Shown: positions 35,503-43,782 of the stretch, piece after piece
How positions within the stretch are numbered: the stretch's first letter is position 1
How the letters are laid out: the number at the start of each line of letters is the position of its first letter
Program-made: the position numbers and the translations under genes
Notes under the pieces: generated by a model
What the model was told of the DNA's origin: nothing
What the model saw: the letters and a program-made list of their open reading frames with translations, nothing else
Databases searched by the model: none
Origin: Nonomuraea turkmeniaca
GTDB taxonomy: Bacteria; Actinomycetota; Actinomycetes; Streptosporangiales; Streptosporangiaceae
Direction of reading: 5' to 3'
NCBI RefSeq assembly: GCF_005889735.1
Contig: NZ_VCKY01000017.1
Span: forward strand, 1-64,000
Length of the DNA: 64,000 bases

Positions 35503-38055
35503 TTGACCGGGGACCTGCCCGACAAAACAGACAACCTTCCAGAGAAGCCGCAGAGACGCCGAAGAAAGGTGCCGTGGGCCGCGTCCGTCTCCGCGGGCCT
35601 GGCGGCGGCAGCGGCGAGCGTCCTGGCGGCGTCCGTCGAGTGGGAGCTCCCGCCGCTCGCCAAGGTCGGTGTGACCGTGACGGCGGCCGTCCTCGTCGGG
35701 CTCACCACATGGGCCACCACCGAGTCGCGGCCCAGGCGCCAGGAGGTCAACGGCGACGACGGCGGCGTCGCGCCCGACCAGTGGCCCCCCGTTCCCGAGC
35801 ACTTCACCGGCCGCGCCGAAGCCCTGAGCGAGCTGCGTGCGGTCTTCGCCGCCCGGCGCAAGGCCACGGACCTCGCGCCGCCCCTCGTCGTCTCCGTGTA
35901 CGGCCGCGGCGGCGTCGGCAAGTCGGCGCTCATGACCAGGTTCGGGCAGGAGGTCGCGGAGTGGTTCCCGGACGGCCGGCTCTACGCCGACCTGCGTGGC
36001 GGCGTCGACGCCCCGGTACGCCCCGACGAGGTCCTCATCGGCTTCCTCCGCGCCCTGGACGTGCGCCTGACCACCGACCCCGGAGGCCTGGAGGAGCTGC
36101 GCAAGCTCTGGCTGACCTGGACCAAGGGCCGCAAGATCCTCATCGGCCTGGACAACGCCCATGACGCCGCCCAGGTCAAACCCCTGATCCCGGCCGAGTC
36201 GGGGTGCGCGGTGCTGGTGACGTCCCGATCGCCGCTGTTCCTGAACGGCACGCACGACACGCGGCTCGGCGTGTTCAGCGAGGCGCACGGCGTGGAGTTG
36301 CTGGCCAGGCTCAGCGGCGGCGCCCGGATCGTCGACGACCTCGAATCCGCCAAAGAGATCGTCCGGCTCTGCGACTACCTGCCGCTGGCGATCAACATCT
36401 CGGGCGGCCGGCTCGCCACCCGTGAGCAGTGGACGTTACGCGAGATGGCCGGCCGGCTGGCCGACACCCGCCGCATCCTCGACCAGCTGGAGCTGGCCCC
36501 GACCGTCGACAAGAGCGTGCGCGCGTCGGTGCAGCTCAGCTACGACGACTGCACCGGCGCGCAGCGCCGCCTGCTGCGCCTGCTCAGCGCGCTGCCCGCG
36601 CCCGACGTGCCGGGCTGGGTGGCCGGCGAGCTGCTCGACGTCTCCGGCCTCGACGGCGCCGACCAGCTGGAGGCGCTCATCGACGCCCAGCTCGCCGAGT
36701 GCTCGGGCACCGACCAGACCGGCGCCATGCGTTACCGGCTGCACGACCTGGTCCGGGTGTTCGCCGCGGAGCTGGCCGGGCAGGACGAGGCCGAGCGGCG
36801 CAGGGCCGCGATCGAGCGGGTGCTCCACGGTTACCGCCGCCGCGCCGAGGAGGCCGCGCAGAACCGCTGGCCGCAGGATTGGAGCCGGGGCGGGCGCCGG
36901 GCCGGCGCCGACGGGCAGCTGCGGGCCGGTGACTGGCTCAACGCCGAGCGCCTCTCGTTGCTCGCCATGATCAACCTGGCCAGGCAGCTGGAGCTGTGGG
37001 AGCTGACGTGGGGCCTGGCCAGGGCGTTCTGCTCGCTGTGCCACTCGCTGCGTGCCTACTGGGCGGACTGGAAGGCCGTCGCGGAGATCGGCTGCGCGGC
37101 CGCCGAGCGGACCGGCGACCGCCGCTCCTTGGCCATCGCCCTGCTCGACAGCGCCTCCGTGCACGGCGGCCTCGGCCTGCGCGGGCGGGCCCTGGAGGAG
37201 GCCGAGCGGGCGCTGGAGATCTTCACCGAGCTGGGCGAGTCCTGGTGGGCGGCCAGGTGCATGCGCGGGATCGGGATGACGTTGTACAGCGACGGCCACC
37301 TGGACCGGGCGCAGGACTACCTGATCGGGGCGATCACCGCGTTCAGGGGCGAGGAGGACCTGTGGTGGATGGCCCGCACCCAGCGCAACCTGGCCGAGAT
37401 GCGGATGGCCGAGCGGCGGCCCGAGGAGGCCAGGGACCTGCTCGAGGACGCGCTGGAGATCTTCAAACGCGAGGGCAACCGCTACTCCGAGGCCCAGACG
37501 CTGCGTGTCTACGGTGAGGTGCTGGCCGCGCAGGCCCGGGGCGAGCTGGCGGCGGGCGACCACCGGGCCGCCACCCACCTCTTCACCCGGGCGGGGTTCA
37601 GCCTGGACCGGGCGGCCGAGATGTTCCGGCAACGGGGCGAGTTGTGGGAGGAGGCCCGCTGCCTGCGGGCAGCCGGTGAGGTCGGCGACCCGGCCAACGG
37701 GCTGCGCGAGCTGGAGTACGTCCGGCGGGCCGAGGAGATCCTCGTCGCCCTGGGCGACTCGTGGGGGGTGGCCCGCACCGCCGTGTCGGCGGGCCGGGGG
37801 CTGGCCCGTCTTGGGCGGACCGAGGAGTCGGAGGCGGAGCTGCGCCGCGCCGTCCAGAGGTTCGAGGAGCTGGAGGACCGGTGGTGGATGGCTCGGAGCC
37901 TGCGTTATCTGGGTGAGGCGCACCTGGACGCGGGCGGGCGCCAGGCGGCCGTGGAGCCGCTGGAGCAGGCCAGGGACATCTACCGCAGCCTCGGCAACGA
38001 GGCCGGCATGCGCCGCACGCTCGAACTCCTCAGACGTGCGGCCCCATCGGCATGA
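35503..38055 (+). CDS. Membrane-anchored STAND (NB-ARC) ATPase with TPR repeats
   Basis: 850 residues from TTG 35503. A basic N-terminus (KPQRRRRKVPWAAS) precedes two membrane spans (about 26-45 and 54-72). The NB-ARC module follows: P-loop GRGGVGKS at 134-141, Walker B KILIGLDNAHD, VLVTSRSPLF, the GLPLAI-like box DYLPLAINISGG, and HDLVRVFAAELA. From about residue 430 there are multiple tetratricopeptide repeats (for example RALEEAERALEIFTELGE and EARDLLEDALEIFKREG). It resembles AfsR/SARP ATPase halves but lacks a DNA-binding or other known effector domain. STAND proteins act as ligand-triggered switches; the trigger is unknown. Confidence 0.9.
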   Translation: MTGDLPDKTDNLPEKPQRRRRKVPWAASVSAGLAAAAASVLAASVEWELPPLAKVGVTVTAAVLVGLTTWATTESRPRRQEVNGDDGGVAPDQWPPVPEHFTGRAEALSELRAVFAARRKATDLAPPLVVSVYGRGGVGKSALMTRFGQEVAEWFPDGRLYADLRGGVDAPVRPDEVLIGFLRALDVRLTTDPGGLEELRKLWLTWTKGRKILIGLDNAHDAAQVKPLIPAESGCAVLVTSRSPLFLNGTHDTRLGVFSEAHGVELLARLSGGARIVDDLESAKEIVRLCDYLPLAINISGGRLATREQWTLREMAGRLADTRRILDQLELAPTVDKSVRASVQLSYDDCTGAQRRLLRLLSALPAPDVPGWVAGELLDVSGLDGADQLEALIDAQLAECSGTDQTGAMRYRLHDLVRVFAAELAGQDEAERRRAAIERVLHGYRRRAEEAAQNRWPQDWSRGGRRAGADGQLRAGDWLNAERLSLLAMINLARQLELWELTWGLARAFCSLCHSLRAYWADWKAVAEIGCAAAERTGDRRSLAIALLDSASVHGGLGLRGRALEEAERALEIFTELGESWWAARCMRGIGMTLYSDGHLDRAQDYLIGAITAFRGEEDLWWMARTQRNLAEMRMAERRPEEARDLLEDALEIFKREGNRYSEAQTLRVYGEVLAAQARGELAAGDHRAATHLFTRAGFSLDRAAEMFRQRGELWEEARCLRAAGEVGDPANGLRELEYVRRAEEILVALGDSWGVARTAVSAGRGLARLGRTEESEAELRRAVQRFEELEDRWWMARSLRYLGEAHLDAGGRQAAVEPLEQARDIYRSLGNEAGMRRTLELLRRAAPSA

Positions 38056-38071
38056 CCGGCCCCGTCTCCAC

Positions 38072-38205
38072 CCTGTGCCGAAGTGCGGTGGGCCGTGAAG
38101 CCTCCGCTCCCCACCCTTCCCCGAAGGGACCTGTGCCGAAGTGCGGTGGGTCGTGGACGCCTCCGCTCCCACCCTTCCCCGAAGGACCTGTGCCGAAGTG
38201 CGGTG
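38072..38205. repeat. 57-58 bp tandem repeat array between convergent genes
   Basis: Two full units and the start of a third, beginning with CCTGTGCCGAAGTGCGGTG at 38072, 38130 and 38187. Each unit holds complementary GTGGG...CCCAC arms and a CCTTC-CCC-GAAGG hairpin, so each can fold. The array fills the gap between the STAND ATPase (stop 38055) and the converging coiled-coil membrane protein (stop 38225), and may act as terminator or recombination-prone spacer. Confidence 0.85.
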
Positions 38206-38224
38206 CGTGAGACGGAGACCGAGG

Positions 38225-39097
38225 CTAGGTGAGCGGGGTCCTGAGCAGCTCCCCGGCCGCCAGCCTGGCCTGGGAGATGCTCTCCTCGAACATCCTCCGC
38301 GCGTGCGCCGCCTGATCGGCCAGCTCCTTGATGTGCTGGCGCGCCAGCTGGTCGTGGACGGTCTCGGCGATCAGCTGCTGATACTCCGGGGTCTTGGCGG
38401 CCAGCGCCTCCAGCCGCTTGTGCGTGTGGTACACCTTGTCCGCCTTGATCACCTGCTTGGCGTACTTCTCCAGGTGCCGCACCCGCTGCGACAACGACGT
38501 CCAGGCCGCGTCCAGCGCACTCGTGTACGGCTTGAACGCGTCCTCCATCCCAGCAGGCAACTCCCGGGGGATGATCTTGCCGTGCTCGGCGTGCATGGAC
38601 GACAACTTCCGCAGCCGCTGCGCGATCTGCCAGATCTCCTCCGGCAGCGTCACCTGGTTGTCGATGCTGTCGATCAGACCCGCGCGGTGCACCTTGGAGT
38701 TGAGTATCGCCTCGACCGCGTTCTGCGCTCGGCGCAGCAACATCTGGCAGGGATAGTCGAGGTCCTCGCCCAGGATGTAGTGCTCGGCGTACGTCTGCGC
38801 CAGCCGGAGTCTTCGTTTGGTCGTGCGATGGGAGCTGTCCAACGCCATCCACCGGAGCAGCACGATCATGCCGATGCCGAGACTCGCCACGAGGACTCCC
38901 GGCCAATCGGTCACCATGAAGATCAGCAAGAGGAAGCCGGGGAGCACGAACAGCAGGGCGGGGTTGTACGTGGTGTCCATTCGCTTGCCGGTTCGAGCCA
39001 TGCGCAGGATGTGCGGGCTCGACCGCAGCTCTACCGAGATCTCCGGGGGCAGCGAGGGATCGATCACCAGCCGTGGAGGCAGAGCTCGTGGATCCAT
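38225..39097 (-). CDS. Hypothetical membrane protein with long coiled-coil tail
   Basis: 290 residues. Residues 1-40 are polar; two adjacent membrane spans occur at about 46-85 (PALLFVLPGFLLLIFMV and GVLVASLGIGMIVLLRWMA). The remaining ~200 residues are charged and helical with heptad-like spacing (EIWQIAQRLRKLSSMHAEHG, VRHLEKYAKQVIKADKVYHTHKRLEAL, HIKELADQAAHARRMFEESI), expected to face the cytoplasm. I recognise no family. It converges on the STAND ATPase, also a two-span membrane protein; the two may share a membrane complex, but this is only proximity. Confidence 0.78.
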   Translation of the reverse strand: MDPRALPPRLVIDPSLPPEISVELRSSPHILRMARTGKRMDTTYNPALLFVLPGFLLLIFMVTDWPGVLVASLGIGMIVLLRWMALDSSHRTTKRRLRLAQTYAEHYILGEDLDYPCQMLLRRAQNAVEAILNSKVHRAGLIDSIDNQVTLPEEIWQIAQRLRKLSSMHAEHGKIIPRELPAGMEDAFKPYTSALDAAWTSLSQRVRHLEKYAKQVIKADKVYHTHKRLEALAAKTPEYQQLIAETVHDQLARQHIKELADQAAHARRMFEESISQARLAAGELLRTPLT

Positions 39098-39161
39098 ACG
39101 TTCATGCTGCGTTATGAACCTCGAATCTGCTCATATTTGGTGGACATATAGGGTCGAGATA

Positions 39162-39965
39162 ATGAGCGAAATGATGAGGTGGATCGATCTAGAAGGCGCG
39201 GTCAACGCGCGTGACCTGGGCGGGCTTCCCACGCGTGACGGAGGCGTCACTCGGCGTGGGCGGATCCTCCGCGCCGACAATCTGCAGGGGCTCACGCCCC
39301 GGGACGTGGACCTCCTGGTGGGCGAGCTGAAGCTGCGGCACGTCGTGGACCTCCGCTCCAACGCGGAGGTCTCGCTGGAGGGCCCGGGCCCGCTGACTCT
39401 GGTGCCGGAGGTGCGGCATCACCATTTGACGTTGTTCGCCGAGGGCGGCAGGCACACCGACGTCGAGGCGGATACCGCTCCTGGCACCATCGACGGCGAC
39501 CGGGTGCTGCCGTGGGCGGAGCGGGTGCTGGACGAGGAGCTGAGGGTGACCGGCTTCTACTTCGGCTACCTGCGTGATCGCCCGTCCGCGGTGGTGTCGG
39601 CCCTGCGCGCGATGGCGCTGGACGACGGGGCGGCGCTGGTGCACTGCGCGGCGGGCAAGGACCGCACGGGCGTGTTGTCGGCACTGGCGCTGGAGGTGGC
39701 CGGCGCCACCAGGGAGGCCATCGTGGAGGACTACGTCGCCACGGGCGAGCGGCTGGAGCTGGTTCTCGAGCGGCTGCGGGGCAGCGACACCTACCGCGGC
39801 GACCTGGACTCCAGGCCGGCGGACGACCACAAGCCCCGGGCGAAGTACATCGAGCAGTTCCTGGGTGTCCTGGACGACCGCTTCGGCGGCCCGATGGGCT
39901 GGCTGACCCAGCACGGCTGGACGACCACCGACACGGAGTCCCTCCGCTCCCGCCTGCGCGACTGA
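39162..39965 (+). CDS. Tyrosine/lipid phosphatase, Y_phosphatase3 (IphP-like) family
   Basis: 267 residues from ATG 39162; ATGs at 39171 and 39174 are alternatives. N-terminal ARDLGGLPTRDGGVTRRGRILRADNL is the family signature. The P-loop HCAAGKDRTG at 161-170 supplies the catalytic Cys162, Asp and Arg, typical of MPtpB/IphP-type phosphatases that act on phosphotyrosine and phosphoinositides. No signal peptide. Stands alone, divergent from the coiled-coil membrane protein. Confidence 0.93.
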   Translation: MSEMMRWIDLEGAVNARDLGGLPTRDGGVTRRGRILRADNLQGLTPRDVDLLVGELKLRHVVDLRSNAEVSLEGPGPLTLVPEVRHHHLTLFAEGGRHTDVEADTAPGTIDGDRVLPWAERVLDEELRVTGFYFGYLRDRPSAVVSALRAMALDDGAALVHCAAGKDRTGVLSALALEVAGATREAIVEDYVATGERLELVLERLRGSDTYRGDLDSRPADDHKPRAKYIEQFLGVLDDRFGGPMGWLTQHGWTTTDTESLRSRLRD

Positions 39966-39975
39966 CGTTCGGGAC

Positions 39976-39998
39976 GGACGTCAGGTCGCCTGACGTCC
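39976..39998. terminator. Bidirectional terminator
   Basis: Perfect 10-bp stem GGACGTCAGG / CCTGACGTCC with loop TCG, 10 bases after the phosphatase stop and 14 before the end of the converging oxidoreductase. An overlapping alternative stem CTGACGT/ACGTCAG begins inside the phosphatase stop codon. Confidence 0.87.
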
Positions 39999-40012
39999 GG
40001 GGCATCGCAGGT

Positions 40013-41053
40013 TCAGGGCAGGCGGACGACGATCCGCCGATCGGCCGACGACCGCGCCGCCTCGATGACGGAGAGCGCCTCGACGACGCTCTCCGGATCC
40101 ACGGGCGGCGCGGCCCCGTCCCGCAAGGCCGCCACGACCCCGCGGTAGAAGTCCAGGTACGCCCCCGCCTCGGTGCGCACGACCCGGTGCTCGTCGTCCG
40201 TGCCGAGCACCCCCCACCGAGCCTCCTCGTCCTCCCCGAACCCCGGCGCGTCGGGCGAGACCCCGGCCCGCAGTCGCTCCTCCTGCACATCCAGCCCGTA
40301 CTTCACATACGCCGCCTCGGACCCCAGCACCCGAAACCGCGGCCCGAGCCGCGCCGCCACGGAGCTGACCCACAGATGCGACCGCACCCCATCGGCATGC
40401 GTCAACGCGACGAACGTGTCGTCATCCGCGGCCACTCCTTCACGCCGGACGTCACTCTCGCAGTAGACCTCCCGCACCGGCCCCAGTAGCTGCACGGCCT
40501 GGTCGACGAGATGACTCCCGAGGTCGTAGAGCAGCCCACCGACCTCCTCGGGCCCGCCGGTCTCTCGCCATCCGCCCTTGGGCAGCGGCCGCCACCGCTC
40601 GAACCGCGACTCGAACCGCCGCACCTCCCCCAGCGCCCCCTCACCGGCCAACCGCCGCACGGTGAGAAAGTCGCCGTCCCACCGCCGGTTCTGGAAGACG
40701 GTGAGCATGACCCCACGCTCCTTGGCCAGCCGCACGAGGCCCCGCCCTTCCTCAGCGGTCCGCGCCAGCGGCTTGTCCACGACAACAGGCAACCCCCGGT
40801 CGATGGCCGCCGCGGCCAGGGAAACATGCGTCCTGTTGGGCGACGCGACCACGACAAGATCGCACCGCCCCCACAGTTCCTCGACCTCCGAAACCCCCGC
40901 AGCCCCGTACCGAGCACCGACCTCGGCCTGCCGCTCGGCATTCCGGGTCACCACAGCGGCCAACGACAACCCCGGCGTGGCATGGATCAAGGGCGCATGG
41001 AAGTAGGCCCCCGCAACGCCATATCCAACAAGCCCCACCCGGATCTCACTCAT
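40013..41053 (-). CDS. Gfo/Idh/MocA-family oxidoreductase
   Basis: 346 residues. N-terminal Rossmann fold (VGLVGYGVAGAYFHAPLI), LVVVASPNRTHVSLAAAAI, and the conserved DKPLARTAEEGRGLV with the catalytic Lys. The C-terminal domain has GGLLYDLGSHLVDQAVQLLGPV, supplying the Asp/His pair. NAD(P)-dependent sugar, inositol or biliverdin-type dehydrogenase; substrate unknown. The wording VFQNRRWDGDFLTVRRL is typical of the YdgJ/YhhX-like subgroup. 150 bp downstream of the PAC2 gene on the same strand. Confidence 0.93.
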   Translation of the reverse strand: MSEIRVGLVGYGVAGAYFHAPLIHATPGLSLAAVVTRNAERQAEVGARYGAAGVSEVEELWGRCDLVVVASPNRTHVSLAAAAIDRGLPVVVDKPLARTAEEGRGLVRLAKERGVMLTVFQNRRWDGDFLTVRRLAGEGALGEVRRFESRFERWRPLPKGGWRETGGPEEVGGLLYDLGSHLVDQAVQLLGPVREVYCESDVRREGVAADDDTFVALTHADGVRSHLWVSSVAARLGPRFRVLGSEAAYVKYGLDVQEERLRAGVSPDAPGFGEDEEARWGVLGTDDEHRVVRTEAGAYLDFYRGVVAALRDGAAPPVDPESVVEALSVIEAARSSADRRIVVRLP

Positions 41054-41203
41054 CGGCCCAGGCTATCGAAACCACCTAGCCGGCCCAGAACACGCTCCGT
41101 AACGGCGCCCCGCCCGTGAAGGGCTCAGAGGCCGTGTCCTGGAGGGCCTGCCGAAGCACGCCGTGTAGCGGCCCACCCGGCACCGCCGTACAGGAAAAAA
41201 GGT
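41054..41203. other. 150-bp intergenic gap, nothing recognised
   Basis: Between the PAC2 stop (41204) and the oxidoreductase start (41053), both on the minus strand. No convincing gene, terminator or long dyad was seen; it presumably holds the oxidoreductase promoter. Confidence 0.5.
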
Positions 41204-42112
41204 TTATGGGCTTTGAGGATCGTCCCGCTCGGCAAGAAACCGCTCGAACTGAGCAGCGAGCTCATCTCCTGTCGGCATCGGGGTCGACTCGGCGATGAGG
41301 TTTTCGCGCTCAGCGCCGCCGGCGAACGCGTCGTACTGCTGCTCCAGCCCCTTGATGGCGGTGGAGAGCTCGGCGGAGGCCTGGATCTGCTCCTCGATCT
41401 CCACGTTCGTCCGCTGGGCCGCTTCGTGGAGCGTTTCCATCGGGAACACCAACCCCGTCCCCCGCGTCACGGCCTCCAGCGCGGCCACCGAGGCGGTCGG
41501 GTACTCGGCCTGGGACAGGTAGTGCGGAACGTGCACGGCATACCCCAACGCGTCATGCCCCTCCGCCCCGAGCCGGAACTCGATCAGGGCGGCCACGCTC
41601 CCCGGCACCTGGACACGCCCGAACGCGCTCGTTTGCGAATTTATCAGCTCGGGCCTGCTCGCATGCATCGTCAGACCCAGCGGCCGGGTGTGCGGCACCG
41701 CCATGGGGATGCCGTGCATCGTCACCAGCTTGCTCACCCCCAGCCGCGCCACCAGCGCCCCCACAGCCTTGGTGAACAGCTCCCACTCCCGATCGGGCTC
41801 AGGCCCGCTCATCACCAGGAACTGCGTCCCCGTCGAGTCGCTCATGACATGAACGGCCAGCTCCGGGCTCTCGCACTCGACCCAGCGGTCGGTGTCGAAG
41901 GTCATGATGGGCCGGCGTGACCGGTAGTCGAGCAACCGGTCCACGTCGAACGTCGCCACGACCCGGTGCTCCAGCTCTGCCAGCAGGTGGCCCAGCGCGA
42001 GACGTCCGGCGCCGCCCGCGTCGACGAAGCCGTCGAAGTGGTACAGCAACACCGGATCATGCAGCTCGGGCGCGTCATCTGCGAGCTTGTAGAGATCCTT
42101 CGGGTCGAACAC
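41204..42112 (-). CDS. PAC2-family protein (proteasome-assembly-chaperone-like)
   Basis: 302 residues, cytosolic. Matches the actinobacterial PAC2 family (PF09754): PVLLYHFDGFVDAGGAGRLALGHLLAE, VVATFDVDRLLDYRSRRPIMTFD, LVMSGPEPDREWELFTKAV, VTMHGIPMAVPHTRPLGLTMHA and VPHYLSQAEYPTASVAALEAV. Family members are conserved in actinobacteria and structurally like proteasome chaperones, but no function is established. The C-terminus is a helical, acidic tail. Divergent from the ankyrin protein gene. Confidence 0.93.
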   Translation of the reverse strand: MFDPKDLYKLADDAPELHDPVLLYHFDGFVDAGGAGRLALGHLLAELEHRVVATFDVDRLLDYRSRRPIMTFDTDRWVECESPELAVHVMSDSTGTQFLVMSGPEPDREWELFTKAVGALVARLGVSKLVTMHGIPMAVPHTRPLGLTMHASRPELINSQTSAFGRVQVPGSVAALIEFRLGAEGHDALGYAVHVPHYLSQAEYPTASVAALEAVTRGTGLVFPMETLHEAAQRTNVEIEEQIQASAELSTAIKGLEQQYDAFAGGAERENLIAESTPMPTGDELAAQFERFLAERDDPQSP

Positions 42113-42226
42113 GTTGGACAGCCTTTCCGTAGGTACTCTTTCCCAGAACCTATGGCGAGCCAGAACGATTCCGCGCCCGTGGTGGGGCGGAACGCTTCCG
42201 TTGGGGGGAAACCCTATCGGGGCACA

Positions 42227-42604
42227 ATGGAGTGCATGGACGGGGAGCCGGAGCTGGAAGAGTTCGCCGCCAGGATGTTCGACCTGGCCAGGGCGGGCGA
42301 CACCGAGACCCTACGCGCGTACGTCGAGGCTGGGCTGCCGGTCAACCTGACCAACGGCAAAGGTGACACTTTGCTGATGCTGGCGGCTTATCACGGTCAT
42401 GCGCCGACCGTGCGGATGCTCATCGAGCTGGGCGCCGATGTCGACCGGTCCAACGACCGCGGCCAGACGCCCCTGGCCGGAGCGGTCTTCAAGAAGGAGC
42501 TGGAGGTGGTCAGAGCGCTCGTCGACGCGGGCGCCGACCCCCATGCGGGCGTGCCCTCGGCTGTGGACACGGCCCGCATGTTCGGCATGGATGAGTTGTT
42601 CTAG
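42227..42604 (+). CDS. Ankyrin-repeat protein
   Basis: 125 residues from ATG 42227; an in-frame ATG at 42236 is preceded by GGAG and is equally possible. Three to four ankyrin repeats fill the chain: ARAGDTETLRAYVEAGLPVNLTN, KGDTLLMLAAYHGHAPTVRMLIELGADVDRS, RGQTPLAGAVFKKELEVVRALVDAGADPHAG and AVDTARMFGMDE. There is no signal peptide or other domain. A protein-binding module; its partner is unknown. Ends 17 bp before the converging terpene synthase stop. Confidence 0.93.
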   Translation: MECMDGEPELEEFAARMFDLARAGDTETLRAYVEAGLPVNLTNGKGDTLLMLAAYHGHAPTVRMLIELGADVDRSNDRGQTPLAGAVFKKELEVVRALVDAGADPHAGVPSAVDTARMFGMDELF

Positions 42605-42620
42605 TCGCCTGGGGGTTGTT

Positions 42621-43637
42621 CTAGTCGACTAACTCGCGCTGGAAGCCGGTGACCTGGCCCCGCAGCACCGGGTCGGCGAAGCGGCGCGTCTCCTTGGCCC
42701 AGTCGAGGTAGCCGCGCATCCAGTTCTCGAGCCCCGTGACGCAGCGCAGGGTGCCGTGCCGCCGGTTCTGGTCGGTGCCGAGCTCGTCGAAGACGCGCAG
42801 GAGGTCCACCTTGGCCGCCTCGAAGACGCCGACGCGCTCGGAGATCTTCTGGTCGACCATCTCGACGGCCTCCTGGAGGGGGCAGCTCAGGGCCTTCCAG
42901 TAGACGATGACGAGGTTGTGGAACTCGCCCTGCAGCAGCTCGCGCCGCAGTCCGATGAGATCGTTGGTGCAGACGACCACGTGCCCTGCCTCGTGGACGA
43001 GGGTGCGGTACGCGGCCGAGGCGCGGATCTCGTCCGGCACCTCGAACTGCTCGGCGAGCTCGATGAGGTCGAACGAGGGCGGGACGTAGGCGATGTTGAG
43101 CTTGTGCTCGACATAGCTGTCGGGGTCGGGGATCCGTCCTCTCGTGCGGTTGTCCACCTCCCACTGGGCGGTCTCGAAACAGTCCTGGAGGTGGGTGGCG
43201 AAGCGGTGCCACCACTGAGCGCCGGCGTGCAGACGCATGCGGTCGCGGATGTCGGCCAGGCCGTGGAGGATCGGTCCCGCGGTGGCGTCGAGCGGTGCGC
43301 CGTCCAGCACCGCGCGGAACTTGTCGGCCATGCGCCGCGCCAGGTCCGGGTCTGAGCCCACCTCGGCGAGCTCGAACTGGTCGTCGTAGACGTGGAACCA
43401 GCTGTTGAGGTCGGCCGCCAGCGCGAGCACCGGCACCGAGGCCTCCGGGTAGAGCCTGGCGACGAGCCGGGAGTAGGACTCCCCTGCGAAGCGCGAGGTC
43501 GCGGTCTCGTCTTCGATGAGCTTCAGCGTCCGCGCCCAGGCGATGGTGTGCTCGGCCACCACAGCCTCGAAGGGGTTGATCTTTGACGCGTACGGGATGG
43601 AAGGGTCAGGCAGGGATACAGGTGGGATTTCGGGCAT
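42621..43637 (-). CDS. Class I terpene synthase (sesqui/diterpene cyclase type)
   Basis: 338 residues, standard for bacterial monodomain terpene cyclases. The aspartate-rich motif is DDQFE at 85-89 (in WFHVYDDQFELAE). The NSE motif is at 225-233, NDLIGLRRE, with Gly where Ser/Thr usually lies. The pyrophosphate-sensor Arg and terminal region WMRGYLDWAKETRRF also fit. It would ionise and cyclise a prenyl diphosphate using Mg. No prenyltransferase or P450 is adjacent. It lies 145 bp downstream of the NB-ARC/TPR gene on the same strand, so the latter may control it. Confidence 0.92.
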   Translation of the reverse strand: MPEIPPVSLPDPSIPYASKINPFEAVVAEHTIAWARTLKLIEDETATSRFAGESYSRLVARLYPEASVPVLALAADLNSWFHVYDDQFELAEVGSDPDLARRMADKFRAVLDGAPLDATAGPILHGLADIRDRMRLHAGAQWWHRFATHLQDCFETAQWEVDNRTRGRIPDPDSYVEHKLNIAYVPPSFDLIELAEQFEVPDEIRASAAYRTLVHEAGHVVVCTNDLIGLRRELLQGEFHNLVIVYWKALSCPLQEAVEMVDQKISERVGVFEAAKVDLLRVFDELGTDQNRRHGTLRCVTGLENWMRGYLDWAKETRRFADPVLRGQVTGFQRELVD

Positions 43638-43782
43638 GGGTGCGCAGCCTCCCCATGAAAAACCGTGGTAAATGCCCCTTCATTGGGACAGATGTTGTTC
43701 TCGTGGGGAGTACCCGGTGCGGAATTTGCCCAATCGTTTACGTATTTACGGGTTGGAAGCCGAAAGTATTGCGGTCGGGGAG

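Noticed and set aside
38072..38205. CRISPR array
   Set aside because: Units are adjacent direct repeats without unique spacers, and no cas genes are present.
41116..41298. A 60-residue plus-strand gene between the oxidoreductase and PAC2 genes
   Set aside because: Low-complexity composition, overlaps the PAC2 coding end on the other strand, and no ribosome site.
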